In this document: piece after piece, positions 17,756 through 26,648 of the stretch
How the letters are laid out: every line of letters begins with the position of its first letter
Numbering within the stretch: position 1 is the stretch's first letter
DNA from: Sphaerisporangium corydalis
Lineage (GTDB): Bacteria; Actinomycetota; Actinomycetes; Streptosporangiales; Streptosporangiaceae
Length of the DNA stretch: 64,000 nucleotides
Assembly (NCBI RefSeq): GCF_025506355.1
Contig: NZ_JANZYP010000021.1
Location: forward strand, 51,768-115,767
Direction of reading: 5' to 3'
Position numbers and translations under genes: made by a program
The notes under the pieces: model-generated
Seen by the model: only the letters and a program-made list of their open reading frames with translations
Told to the model about the DNA's origin: nothing
Database searches by the model: none

Positions 17756-19885
17756 GTGAGGCGGGCGCTGGGCGCGTTGGCCGTGATCGTGCTGGGGCTG
17801 GTCCTGGCCCCCGCCGCCGCGTGGGCGGACGACCGCGGACGGGTGGCCCTGATCGGCGTGCCCGGGCTCCACTGGCACGACGTGAACGCCGCCGACACCC
17901 CCAACCTGTGGCGGCTGGCGGGGCAGAGCGCGCTCGGCTCGATGTCGGTGCGCTCGGTCGGCCGGATCACCTGCCCCTACGACGGGTGGCTGACCGTCTC
18001 CGCGGGGGTCCGGTCCTCGGTCGGCTCGCGCTGCGGCCCCCCGCCCTCGGTGGAACGCCAGGGCGCCGGGGCGGTCGTGCCCGGCTTCGACTGGCTGTGG
18101 ACCGAGCGCGAGGTCCCGTACGCGGGCACGCTCGGCGCCGCCGCGCACGCCGCCGGCCGGTGCACCTCGGCGGTCGGCCCCGGCGCGGCGCTCGCGCTCG
18201 CCGACCGGGCCGGGCGCGTGGACCGCTACGCCGCCTCGCCCGGCGAGGTCACCGACTGGTCCGGGTGCGACGTGACCGCCGTGGACGTCGACGACCTGAT
18301 CACCCCCTACTTCGACGGCGAGCTGCTGACGGAGGTGCCCGAGAAGCTCTCCGCCGCCGACCGCAGGGCCGCGCTCAGGGCCGCCGACGCCAAGGCCGGC
18401 ACCGTGCTCGGCCACCTGCCGCCCGGCACCACGGTCCTGCTCGCCGGGCTGGCCGACCACGGCTCGGAACCGCACCTGCGGGTCGCGATGTGGCGCGCGG
18501 ACGGCGCCCAGGGCCGGTTCGCGGGCGCGATGTCGACCCACCGCGACGACATGGTCATCCTGCCCGACGTCACGGCCACGATGCTCAAGGCCGCCGGGGT
18601 CGCCGTGCCCGCGACCGTCATCGGGTCCCCGTGGACCGCCGGCCGCGCGACCGGCCTCGACGACGGCGCGGCGGCGCTCCGGCGGGCCGACGTCGCCGGG
18701 CAGACCATCCGCCAGGTGGGCGGGGTGTTCTTCACCACCCTGGCCGCGCTGCAGGTGCTCTTCTACCTGGCCGCGTTCCTGCTGCTGCGCCGCCGCCGCG
18801 GCCTCGGCGCGGTACGGGTGGCCGCGCTGGCGCTGGCCTCGCTGCCGGTGTCGACCTATCTGGTCAACCTCACCCCGTGGGACCGGGCCGCCGTGCCGGC
18901 CCTCGCGCTGCTGGCCGGGATCGTGGCCTGCGCGGCGGCGCTGACCGGGCTGGCCCTGGCCGCCCCGTCCGCGTGGGCGCGCGTCCGGGGCCGCGAGCGC
19001 GCCGGCGACGTGCTCGGGCCGCCCTCGGTCGTGGCGGCCGTCACCGCCGCCGTCCTGGTCGCCGACCTGCTGACCGGGACCACGCTGCAGCTCGACAGCG
19101 TCATGGGCTACACCGGCGTCGTCGGCGCCCGCTACTACGGCCTGGGGAACATCCCCTTCGCGCTGCTGGCCACGGCCGTGCTGCTGGTGACGACGGCGGT
19201 CGCCGACGGGCTGGTGCGTACGGGCCACCGCCGGGCGGCCGTCACCCTGGTGGCCGGGCTGGGCGGCTTCGCGATGCTCCTCGACGGCTGGCCCGGGGTC
19301 GGCAGCGACTTCGGCGGGGTGATCGCGTTCGTGCCGGGCATCGCGGTGACGGCCCTGCTGGTGGCGGGCAGGCGGGTCTCGATACTCAAGCTCGGGGCGT
19401 TCTGCGCGGCGGGCGGGGTGCTCGTCATGGGCATCGCCTACCTCGACCACCTGCGCCCCCCGGCCTCGCAGACCCACCTCGGGCGGTTCGCCGGCCAGGT
19501 GGCCGACGGGACGTTCCTGCCGGTCATCCTGCGCAAGCTCGGCGCCATGCTCAGCACGCTGCTGTCGCCGAACCTCATGCCGATCGTGATCGCGGCGTTC
19601 GCGTTCCTGATCTTCGCGCTGTTCCGCCCGGGGGCCGCCAGCGCCGGGGTGCTGCCGGTGGCGTTCGAACGGGCGCCGATGCTGCGCGCCGGGCTCATCG
19701 GGGCCCTGGTCAGCGGGGTGGTCGGCATGCTGGTCAACGACTCGGGCGCGGCCGTGCTGTCCATGGCGCTCGCGCTGGCCGTGCCGCTGGTGCTGTCGGC
19801 GGGGATCCGCGCCCTCGCCGACCCCGCGCCGCCGGAGCAGCCCGCCCCCGTGCTGCGCCCCCTGGGCGCGCAGGGCGGGGCGTAG
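17756..19885 (+). CDS. Polytopic membrane protein with N-terminal alkaline-phosphatase-like ectodomain
   Basis: 709 residues from the second of two adjacent GTG codons (17753, 17756); AGGGAGG six bases before 17756 decides the start. A signal sequence (about 1-26) is followed by an extracytoplasmic domain (about 27-320) with RVALIGVPGLHWHDV, DTPNLWRLAGQSALG and LADHGSEPHLR, reminiscent of the alkaline phosphatase/sulfatase superfamily, then about ten hydrophobic helices (about 325-700). No characterised homologue is recognised. A phospho- or sulpho-ester enzyme acting on envelope polymers is plausible but inferred. Followed by convergent HIT gene 43 bases away. Confidence 0.7.
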   Translation: MRRALGALAVIVLGLVLAPAAAWADDRGRVALIGVPGLHWHDVNAADTPNLWRLAGQSALGSMSVRSVGRITCPYDGWLTVSAGVRSSVGSRCGPPPSVERQGAGAVVPGFDWLWTEREVPYAGTLGAAAHAAGRCTSAVGPGAALALADRAGRVDRYAASPGEVTDWSGCDVTAVDVDDLITPYFDGELLTEVPEKLSAADRRAALRAADAKAGTVLGHLPPGTTVLLAGLADHGSEPHLRVAMWRADGAQGRFAGAMSTHRDDMVILPDVTATMLKAAGVAVPATVIGSPWTAGRATGLDDGAAALRRADVAGQTIRQVGGVFFTTLAALQVLFYLAAFLLLRRRRGLGAVRVAALALASLPVSTYLVNLTPWDRAAVPALALLAGIVACAAALTGLALAAPSAWARVRGRERAGDVLGPPSVVAAVTAAVLVADLLTGTTLQLDSVMGYTGVVGARYYGLGNIPFALLATAVLLVTTAVADGLVRTGHRRAAVTLVAGLGGFAMLLDGWPGVGSDFGGVIAFVPGIAVTALLVAGRRVSILKLGAFCAAGGVLVMGIAYLDHLRPPASQTHLGRFAGQVADGTFLPVILRKLGAMLSTLLSPNLMPIVIAAFAFLIFALFRPGAASAGVLPVAFERAPMLRAGLIGALVSGVVGMLVNDSGAAVLSMALALAVPLVLSAGIRALADPAPPEQPAPVLRPLGAQGGA

Positions 19886-19928
19886 CCCCCGGCGGCGGGC
19901 GGGGGCTCGGTAAGGGCCCCGGCGCCGG

Positions 19929-20489
19929 TCAGGAGTGGGCGGGCCAGGAGTCGGCGAGGATGTCCCGGGTGTCCTGCAGGAGCTGCGGGAGCACCTTGGT
20001 GTGGCCCACCACCGGCATGAAGTTGGTGTCGCCGCCCCAGCGGGGCACGACGTGCTGGTGCAGGTGGCCGGCGATCCCGGCGCCGGCGACGTGGCCGAGG
20101 TTCATGCCGACGTTGAAGCCCTGCGCCCCGCTGGCCTTGCGCAGCGAGGACATCGCGCGCTTGGTGAAGTCGGCCAGCTCCCCGGTCTCCCCCTCGTCCA
20201 GGTCCACGTAGTCGGCCACGTGGCGGTACGGGCAGACCATCATGTGGCCGGAGTTGTAGGGGTAGAGGTTGAGCACGGCGAACACGTAGGACCCCCGCGC
20301 GACGACCAGGCCGTCATGGTCGCTCATCGTGGGGATCTCGCAGAAGGGGCAGCCGTCGCCGGGCCCCGTCCCGGTCGGCTTGTTCTCCCCTTTGATGTAG
20401 GCCATGCGGTGCGGGGTCCACAGACGCTCGAAGTTGTCGGGCTCTCCCGCACCGGGCTGCGCATTCGGCTCCTGCATGCCTTGCAGCAT
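19929..20489 (-). CDS. HIT-domain protein, Ap4A phosphorylase-like
   Basis: 186 residues. Histidine-triad hydrolase/transferase superfamily; the motif HLHQHVVPRW carries the catalytic histidines, and CPFC near residue 48 is the zinc-type pair found in this subgroup. Actinobacterial members near pgsA and thrS, such as mycobacterial Rv2613c, are Ap4A phosphorylases, supporting that role: splitting diadenosine tetraphosphate with phosphate. ATG at 20489 or 20477 could be the start. It is convergent with the membrane protein gene and divergent from the Asp23 gene. Confidence 0.85.
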   Translation of the reverse strand: MLQGMQEPNAQPGAGEPDNFERLWTPHRMAYIKGENKPTGTGPGDGCPFCEIPTMSDHDGLVVARGSYVFAVLNLYPYNSGHMMVCPYRHVADYVDLDEGETGELADFTKRAMSSLRKASGAQGFNVGMNLGHVAGAGIAGHLHQHVVPRWGGDTNFMPVVGHTKVLPQLLQDTRDILADSWPAHS

Positions 20490-20677
20490 AGGACGCCGGG
20501 ACCGGGCCGCACCTGCCGGGCGCGTCCTAACAGGCGTCCTGACGGGTCGGGACGAGCCAGAGTGTTTCCGCCGAATGCCCCACGGGTCGCCTACCGGACC
20601 GGTAAGACAGGAAAGTGCCGTCCGGACACCGCCCCCGCTCCCGACACCGGCATCGGGGCCGAACCCGAGGAGCTTCG

Positions 20678-21262
20678 ATGACCGACACCTCCACCGAGGA
20701 GCCGACCCCGGCGAGCGACCACCCCGGCCAGGACCAGTACGCGGAGTCCCCGAGGGCGTTCCCGGACGAGGGGTCCGCCGATCCGTTCGGCGAGCCCCTC
20801 GCCCCCGAGCCGGGCGGCGCGTCGGCCGGCCTCGGCCGCGCGGCCGCCGACCCCGGCTTCTCTACCGGCGTACGGGGGCGCATCAAGGTCGCCGACGAGG
20901 TCGTGGAGAAGGTCGCCGCGCTCGCCGCGCTGGAGATCACCGGCGTCGCCGACCTGGGCGGCGACTTCGAGCGGGCGCTGGAGTCCGTCCGCGACCGCAT
21001 CGGCGTGGGGTCCAAGCGCGCGGGCCAGGGCGTCAGCGCGCGCATCGACGACGAGCAGGCCACCGTCGCCGTCGACGTCACCATCGTCATCGAGTACGGC
21101 CACATCGTCATGGAGGTGGCCGGCGACGTGAAGGCCAACGTGGCGCGCACGGTCAGCCACATGCTCGGGATGCGGGTCGTCGAGGTCAACGTGACCGTGG
21201 ACGACGTCAGGATCGCCGGGGACGACCGGTCCGCCGAGGCGGGCGGCGAGCACGCCGCGTAA
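20678..21262 (+). CDS. Asp23/Gls24 family envelope stress protein
   Basis: 194 residues from ATG 20678, preceded by GAGGAG with a 5-base spacer. The first 65 residues are acidic, Pro/Gly-rich and probably disordered; the Asp23 domain follows (RGRIKVADEVVEKVAALAAL, DVTIVIEYG, VSHMLGMRVVEVNVTVDDV). In other bacteria this domain scaffolds membrane-associated stress proteins. Stands alone between HIT and thrS, with its own promoter expected in the 188-base divergent spacer. Confidence 0.88.
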   Translation: MTDTSTEEPTPASDHPGQDQYAESPRAFPDEGSADPFGEPLAPEPGGASAGLGRAAADPGFSTGVRGRIKVADEVVEKVAALAALEITGVADLGGDFERALESVRDRIGVGSKRAGQGVSARIDDEQATVAVDVTIVIEYGHIVMEVAGDVKANVARTVSHMLGMRVVEVNVTVDDVRIAGDDRSAEAGGEHAA

Positions 21263-21288
21263 CGCGGGACCGCCCCCACGGCGGTGGA

Positions 21289-21403
21289 TCCTCACGCGGG
21301 CAGGTCCTCACGCGGGCGCAGGTCCTCGCACGGGCAGGTCCTGACGCGGGCGCAGGTCCTCGCACGGGCAGGTCCTGACGCGGGCGCAGGTCCTCGCACG
21401 CGG
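21289..21403. repeat. 34-bp tandem repeat array built of two related half units
   Basis: Alternating GCAGGTCCTCGCACGG and GCAGGTCCTGACGCGGGC half units give a period of 34 bp for about three copies, preceded by diverged TCCTCACGCGGG copies. It fills the space between the convergent Asp23 and thrS genes. It has no spacer diversity, so it is not CRISPR. Confidence 0.75.
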
Positions 21404-21453
21404 CCCCGGCCGGCCGCCGGTCTGGCGGCCCGCCGGGTGCGCGGGAGCGGAGG

Positions 21454-23421
21454 TCAGACCTGGACGCGGCGCTCGACGGCGTCGAGGATCTCGGCGACCG
21501 CCTCGTCCACCGGGACGCCGTTCTTCTGCTCGCCGTTGCGGTAGCGGAAGGACACCGCGCCACCGGCCATGTCCTCGTCGCCGGCCAGCAGCATGAAGGG
21601 CACCTTGGACTTCTGCGCGTTGCGGATCTTCTTCTGCATGCGGTCGGAGGACGCGTCGACCTCCACGCGGACGCCCTTGGCGCGCAGCCGCTCGGCCACC
21701 TCCCCGAGGTAGCCGGCGTGCGCCTCGGCGATCGGGATGCCGATCACCTGGACGGGCGCCAGCCACGGGGGGAACGCGCCGGCGTAGTGCTCGACCAGGA
21801 CGCCGAAGAACCGCTCGATCGTCCCGAACAGGGCGCGGTGGATCATGACCGGCCGCTGGCGCGACCCGTCGGCCCCCTGGAACTCCAGCTCGAAGCGCTC
21901 GGGGAGGTTCAGGTCGACCTGGATGGTGGAGAGCTGCCAGGAGCGGCCGATGGCGTCCCTGGCCTGCACCGAGATCTTCGGCCCGTAGAAGGCCGCGCCG
22001 CCCTCGTCCAGGACCAGCTCCAGGCTCTCGGCCCCGGCCGCGGCGCGCAGCGCCTCGGTGGCCTCCTCCCAGACCTCGTCGGTGCCGATGGACTTCTCCG
22101 GGTCGCGGGTGGACAGCTCCAGGTAGAACTCGTCCAGGCCGTAGTCGCGCAGCAGGCCGAGCACGAACCGCAGCAGGCTCTTCAGCTCGTCCTGCATCTG
22201 CTCGCGGGTGCAGTAGATGTGCGCGTCGTCCTGCGTCATGCCGCGCACGCGGGTGAGGCCGTGCACGACCCCGGACTTCTCGTAGCGGTACACGGCGCCG
22301 AACTCGAACAGGCGCAGCGGCAGCTCGCGGTAGGACCGCCCGCGCGCCCTGAAGATCAGGTTGTGCATCGGGCAGTTCATCGGCTTGAGGTAGTAGCGCG
22401 CGCCCTCCAGCTCCATGGGCGGGAACATGCCGTCGGCGTACCAGTCGAGGTGGCCGGAGACCTGGTAGAGGTGCTCCTTGGTGATGTGCGGGGTGTTGAC
22501 GAAGGAGTAGCCGGCCTCCTCGTGGCGGCGCCGGGAGTAGTCCTCCATGATGCGGCGGGTCACCCCGCCCTTGGGGTGGAAGACCGCCAGGCCCGAGCCG
22601 AGCTCGGGCGGGAAGGAGAACAGGTCGAGCTCGGCGCCCAGCTTGCGGTGGTCGCGCTTCTCGGCCTCCTCCAGCATGCGCAGGTACTCGTCCTGCCGGT
22701 CGCGGGACTCCCACGCGGTGCCGTAGATGCGCTGGAGCTGGGGGTTCTTCTCGCTGCCCCGCCAGTAGGCGCCGCCGGAGCGCATCAGCTTGAACGCCGG
22801 GATCACCCGCGTGGTCGGCAGGTGCGGGCCGCGGCACAGGTCCTTCCAGCACGGCTCGCCGGACTTGGGGTCGAGGTTGTCGTAGATGGTGAGCTGGTCC
22901 CCGCCCACCTCGACGTTCTCCTCGTCGGCGGCGCCGCCCTTGAGCCCGATCAGCTCCAGCTTGTACGGCTCGGCGGCCAGCTCCTCGCGGGCGGCCTCGT
23001 CGGAGACGGCGCGCCTGGCGAAGGTCTGCCCCTGCTTGACGATCTCGCGCATGCGCTTCTCGACGCGCTTGAGGTCGTCGGGGGTGAAGGGGTGCTCGAC
23101 GTCGAAGTCGTAGTAGAAGCCGTTCTCCACCGGCGGGCCGATGCCGAGCCTGGCGCCGGGGAAGAGCTCCTGGACGGCCTGGGCCATCACGTGGGCGGTG
23201 GAGTGGCGCAGGATGGACCGGCCGGTCTCGCTGCCGATCTCGACGGGCTCGACCACGTCGCCGTCGGCGACCTCGGTGGCGAGGTCGCGCGGCTCGCCGT
23301 TGACCAGCGCGGCGATCACCGTGCGGCCGTCGGCCTCCAGCGCCTCACCGGCCGTCGTGCCGCCCGCCACCACACGCTCGGCTCCGGCGAGGGTGATGCG
23401 TATTTCGAGGGCGGCAGACAC
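21454..23421 (-). CDS. thrS: Threonine--tRNA ligase
   Basis: 655 residues from the GTG at 23421, chosen for AGGAGA five bases upstream; longer readings lack support. Class II synthetase with TGS domain (about 1-65), editing domain with the zinc-type [11 protein letters not shown] motif, catalytic core (motif 2 [19 protein letters not shown], zinc ligands in [15 protein letters not shown] and HRALFG) and C-terminal anticodon-binding domain. Essential for charging tRNA-Thr. Upstream spacer to the GH25 gene is short (83 bases) and shows no T-box. Confidence 0.97.
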   Translation of the reverse strand: MSAALEIRITLAGAERVVAGGTTAGEALEADGRTVIAALVNGEPRDLATEVADGDVVEPVEIGSETGRSILRHSTAHVMAQAVQELFPGARLGIGPPVENGFYYDFDVEHPFTPDDLKRVEKRMREIVKQGQTFARRAVSDEAAREELAAEPYKLELIGLKGGAADEENVEVGGDQLTIYDNLDPKSGEPCWKDLCRGPHLPTTRVIPAFKLMRSGGAYWRGSEKNPQLQRIYGTAWESRDRQDEYLRMLEEAEKRDHRKLGAELDLFSFPPELGSGLAVFHPKGGVTRRIMEDYSRRRHEEAGYSFVNTPHITKEHLYQVSGHLDWYADGMFPPMELEGARYYLKPMNCPMHNLIFRARGRSYRELPLRLFEFGAVYRYEKSGVVHGLTRVRGMTQDDAHIYCTREQMQDELKSLLRFVLGLLRDYGLDEFYLELSTRDPEKSIGTDEVWEEATEALRAAAGAESLELVLDEGGAAFYGPKISVQARDAIGRSWQLSTIQVDLNLPERFELEFQGADGSRQRPVMIHRALFGTIERFFGVLVEHYAGAFPPWLAPVQVIGIPIAEAHAGYLGEVAERLRAKGVRVEVDASSDRMQKKIRNAQKSKVPFMLLAGDEDMAGGAVSFRYRNGEQKNGVPVDEAVAEILDAVERRVQV

Positions 23422-23504
23422 GGTTTCTCCTGGAATGTCGTAGGTCGACGTCACATTTATGGTGCCCGATGCTACCGGGAACCGCTCCCGGTTATCGCCG
23501 CCGT

Positions 23505-24119
23505 CTAGGCCCTGCGGTCGCGCGGCAGCGCCTGCAACCCGAGGGCGGTGAGCTGTGCCCGGGTGCCCCGGAAGACGTTGCGGTCGACCGGGCCGTGGGC
23601 GTACTGGTGGATGGCCCACCGGTCCCACGGCGGCGGAACGGCCGGATGCCCCTTGGGGTGGCTCGGCGCGGCGATCCACAAAGGATAGTCCTCAAGGCCG
23701 TGGCAGTACCCCTTCTTGGCGAACGACAGGAAGGTGTAGACCAGCGGGCGCACGCCGGTGACGCGGGTCACCACGTGGCACCAGCGCCGGGCGAACGCGG
23801 CGACCTCGCGGGGCGGCAGGTGCCCGGAGTGCTCCAGGTCCAGCGCGATCAGGTCGCCCCGCCGCAGGCCGCCCGCCGCGTCGACCACGTCGAGGAAGTG
23901 GCGCACCTGGTCGTCGGGGTCCCCCTTGGGGTGCCCGAAGTGGTAGGCCCCGCAGACCAGCCAGTTCTCCCGCATCCCCATCCAGTTGCGGGCGAACCAC
24001 TTGTCGGTGAACCCCGTCCCCTCGGTGGCCTTGGCGAAGCCGAAGTCGACGCCCCGCCCGGCGTACCCCGGCCAGTCGACGGACCCCTGCCAGTTGGACA
24101 CATCCACCCCGTGCAACAT
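23505..24119 (-). CDS. Glycoside hydrolase family 25 (lysozyme-like) protein
   Basis: 204 residues from ATG 24119, with GGGAAGG four bases upstream; an upstream GTG at 24134 is less likely. GH25 muramidase fold: [11 protein letters not shown] carries the N-terminal catalytic Asp, [12 protein letters not shown] and [10 protein letters not shown] the active-site acids, and WAIHQYAHG the C-terminal strand. It would cleave peptidoglycan N-acetylmuramic acid bonds. No signal peptide or membrane segment is visible, so export, if any, is non-classical or the true start is missed. Confidence 0.85.
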   Translation of the reverse strand: MLHGVDVSNWQGSVDWPGYAGRGVDFGFAKATEGTGFTDKWFARNWMGMRENWLVCGAYHFGHPKGDPDDQVRHFLDVVDAAGGLRRGDLIALDLEHSGHLPPREVAAFARRWCHVVTRVTGVRPLVYTFLSFAKKGYCHGLEDYPLWIAAPSHPKGHPAVPPPWDRWAIHQYAHGPVDRNVFRGTRAQLTALGLQALPRDRRA

Positions 24120-24261
24120 GACGCCTTCCCACACTCCCCCGTGACCTCGCCCCGGGGATTGTAGTCATCCATCACCGTCCGCAACCGCCCGGACACGCCC
24201 GAGAAGGGCGGCGGAAACCGGGCCCATGATCGGGTGGCCGGGCCGCCGGTAGGGTTGCGGG

Positions 24262-25866
24262 ATGGAGCCCGACGGAGTGAGCAGGCTGCTGGACGAGGCC
24301 GGCGTGGACGCCAGGAGGTTACGCGCGGCGCTGACACTGCTGTGCGACGGGGCCTGGTGGACCCTGGCCGACCTGGTCCGTGAGACGGCGACCTCGCGGC
24401 GCGGCGTCGAGGCGCTGCTGCGGGAGGCCGGGCCTGAGCGGTCCGGCGACCGGTTCCGTCTCACGCCCGAGCGGGCCGGCGCCCTGCGCGACCTCCTCGA
24501 CGACCCCGGGGACCTGCCCGCCGACCCGGTCGCGCATCTGCTGCCGCGGCACGCCGGGGTGGTCGCGGCCATGGAGAAGCTGGTCGCGGGGGGGCCGAGC
24601 GGGCGGTACGCGCTCGACCACGTCGCCGCGACGCCCGAGACGGTGGTGCGCAGGGCGCTGCTGCTCGGCGCCCGGTTCTGGCTGCCCGGCTCGCGGCTGC
24701 TGTGCGTGGGCGACCACGACCTGACCTCGCTCGCGGTGGCGATGATCCATCCCGGCGTCCAGGTCACCGTGGCCGACATCGACGAGCGCGTCCTGGCCTA
24801 CATCGACGGCCAGGCCGAGCGCCTGGGCCTTTCCGTGCGCACCCGCTGGGCCGACCTGCGGCTCGGCCTGCCGCCTTCGGCCCGCGACCAGGCCGATCTG
24901 GCGATCACCGACCCGCCCTACACCCCCGAGGGCGTCGGCCTGTTCGTGGCCAGGGCCGTGGAGGGGCTGCGCGACCCCGAGCGGGGACGGGTGCTGCTGG
25001 CGTACGGGGCGAGCGAACGCACCCCCATGCTCGCCCTCAAGGTGCAGAGCACCCTGCACGACCTGAACCTCGCCCTTGAAGCCATGTATCCCGACTTCAA
25101 CCGCTATTTCGGCGCGGAGGCCATCGGTTCGGCCGCCGACCTCTACGTGCTGCGCCCCACCACCAAGACCCGCCCCGCCGTCGCGTCCCGGGCCGACCGG
25201 TACGGCACCGCCATCTACACCCAGGGCCCCCAGTCGGTCGAGTCCGCGCCCGCGGGCCCGGCGGCCGGCCTCGGCCCGGGGTTCGAGCCGGAGGTGCTGG
25301 TCGGCGACTGGCCGAAGGAGGTGTTCCCCCGGGTGCCGAGGGCGAGGCTGTCCACGTGGCTCGCCAAGCCGTACGCCGCCTCCCCCGCGACGGTGGCGAT
25401 CGCCGTACCGGCCGGGTCGGAGGCGGCGCTGCCCCGGCTGCTGCTCGCCACCCGCGCCCGCCACGTCCGGGTCCTGCTGTCCGGGCCCGCCTCAGGGACG
25501 GCCGCCCTGTACGCGCCGCTCGCCCCTCTGTACGCGTTCACCGCGACGGGCACGGTGCTCGACGCGGTGCGGCTGCCGGTCGCGGACGGGGAGGCCGGCC
25601 GCCTGCTGCGCGGCATCCTGGACAACGCGCACGGCAAGCTCGCCAACACCTGGCGGGAGGGCCTGACCCGGGCGCACGGTCACCTGACCAAGAGGGAGGC
25701 GCGGGCGGTCGTCGACCGCGTGGCGCCCTGGGCCGGCGAGGTCACCCTCGCCGAGCTTCCCGGCCACCGCCTGCGCGACCTGGCCGAGGCGGTGGCCGCC
25801 TCGCTGCGCCTCGCCGCCGAGGACAGGGCCGGCCGGCCGCCGACGGCCGACGGCTCCGACGGCTGA
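24262..25866 (+). CDS. Bis-aminopropyl-spermidine synthase (BpsA)-like aminopropyltransferase
   Basis: 534 residues. An N-terminal winged-helix-like region (about 15-75) precedes a Rossmann methyltransferase-like catalytic domain with CVGDHDLTS (148-156), VADIDERVLAYID and AITDPPYTPEGV (about 215-225). These match the GDDDLTS and DPPYTPEG motifs of BpsA, which makes branched polyamines in thermophilic archaea and bacteria from decarboxylated S-adenosylmethionine. After residue 300 there is a further domain of about 230 residues not present in short BpsA proteins. No speD-type decarboxylase gene is visible nearby, so the substrate is uncertain. Confidence 0.75.
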   Translation: MEPDGVSRLLDEAGVDARRLRAALTLLCDGAWWTLADLVRETATSRRGVEALLREAGPERSGDRFRLTPERAGALRDLLDDPGDLPADPVAHLLPRHAGVVAAMEKLVAGGPSGRYALDHVAATPETVVRRALLLGARFWLPGSRLLCVGDHDLTSLAVAMIHPGVQVTVADIDERVLAYIDGQAERLGLSVRTRWADLRLGLPPSARDQADLAITDPPYTPEGVGLFVARAVEGLRDPERGRVLLAYGASERTPMLALKVQSTLHDLNLALEAMYPDFNRYFGAEAIGSAADLYVLRPTTKTRPAVASRADRYGTAIYTQGPQSVESAPAGPAAGLGPGFEPEVLVGDWPKEVFPRVPRARLSTWLAKPYAASPATVAIAVPAGSEAALPRLLLATRARHVRVLLSGPASGTAALYAPLAPLYAFTATGTVLDAVRLPVADGEAGRLLRGILDNAHGKLANTWREGLTRAHGHLTKREARAVVDRVAPWAGEVTLAELPGHRLRDLAEAVAASLRLAAEDRAGRPPTADGSDG

Positions 25867-25915
25867 CGACCGGCGACCGGCGCCGAGCGGCCGGCGACCG
25901 GCGACCGGCGACCGG
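25867..25915. repeat. GACCGGC heptanucleotide repeats
   Basis: About six copies of a 7-bp GACCGGC unit, interrupted once, directly after the BpsA-like stop codon and before the response-regulator promoter. Confidence 0.6.
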
Positions 25916-25958
25916 GTGGCTGACGGCTGACGGCCGACGGCGCGACACGCGCCGGTCG

Positions 25959-25972
25959 GGGGCCGTGGTCCC
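25959..25972 (+). promoter_or_regulatory. DevR(DosR)-box-like palindrome upstream of the response regulator
   Basis: GGGGCCGTGGTCCC has the half-site spacing of the mycobacterial DosR box core (GGGACTTTAGTCCC), differing mainly by A-to-G and T-to-C changes, and lies 35 bases before the regulator start. This suggests autoregulation; in GC-rich DNA a chance match is possible. Confidence 0.4.
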
Positions 25973-26006
25973 CTCCGGCGGGGCCTTCGGCGGTTAGCGT
26001 CCGATC

Positions 26007-26648
26007 ATGATTCGCGTTTTCCTCGTGGACGACCACGAGGTGGTGCGGCGGGGCGTGGCCTCCCTGCTCTCCGCCGAGGACGACATAGAGATCGTCGGCG
26101 AGGCGGGCACCGCCGAGCAGGCCGTGGCCCGCATCCCGGCCCTGCGGCCCGACGTCGCGGTGCTCGACGTCCGCCTGCCCGACGGCAACGGGGTGGAGGT
26201 GTGCCGCGAGGTCCGTTCCCGCACGCCGGGCCTGTCGTGTCTCATGCTGACCTCGTTCGCCGACGACGACGCCCTCTTCGACGCCGTCATGGCGGGCGCG
26301 GCCGGGTACGTGCTGAAGCAGATCCACGGCTCTGACCTGGTCGGGGCCGTGCGCACGGTCGCCGAGGGCGAGTCGCTGCTCGACCCCCAGACCACCGCGT
26401 CGATGCTGCGGCGGCTGCGCGACGAGGCGACCAGGAAGGACCCGCTGGCCGCGCTCACCGGCCAGGAGCGGCACATCCTGGAGCTGATCGGCGAGGGCAT
26501 GACCAACCGGCAGATCGGCGAGAACCTGTTCCTGGCCGAGAAGACCGTGAAGAACTACGTGTCGAACCTGCTCGCCAAGCTGGACATGCGCCGCCGCACG
26601 CAGGCCGCCGCCCTGGCCGCGCAGCTCAAGGCCGGCCGCCGCCACTGA
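26007..26648 (+). CDS. DevR/DosR-like response regulator (NarL/LuxR family)
   Basis: 213 residues. Receiver domain (1-120) with Asp54 in VAVLDVRLPDG as phosphoacceptor, followed by a LuxR-type HTH (about 145-205: LTGQERHILELIGEGMTNR, KTVKNYVSNLLAKL). The end MRRRTQAAALAAQLK closely resembles the C terminus of mycobacterial DosR, which controls the hypoxia/NO dormancy regulon. It converges with its probable kinase; their 3' ends overlap by 23 bases. A DosR-box-like palindrome sits upstream. Confidence 0.85.
   Translation: MIRVFLVDDHEVVRRGVASLLSAEDDIEIVGEAGTAEQAVARIPALRPDVAVLDVRLPDGNGVEVCREVRSRTPGLSCLMLTSFADDDALFDAVMAGAAGYVLKQIHGSDLVGAVRTVAEGESLLDPQTTASMLRRLRDEATRKDPLAALTGQERHILELIGEGMTNRQIGENLFLAEKTVKNYVSNLLAKLDMRRRTQAAALAAQLKAGRRH

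Noticed and set aside
21289..21403. Possible CRISPR array
   Set aside because: Repeats alternate between two related half units with no variable spacers.
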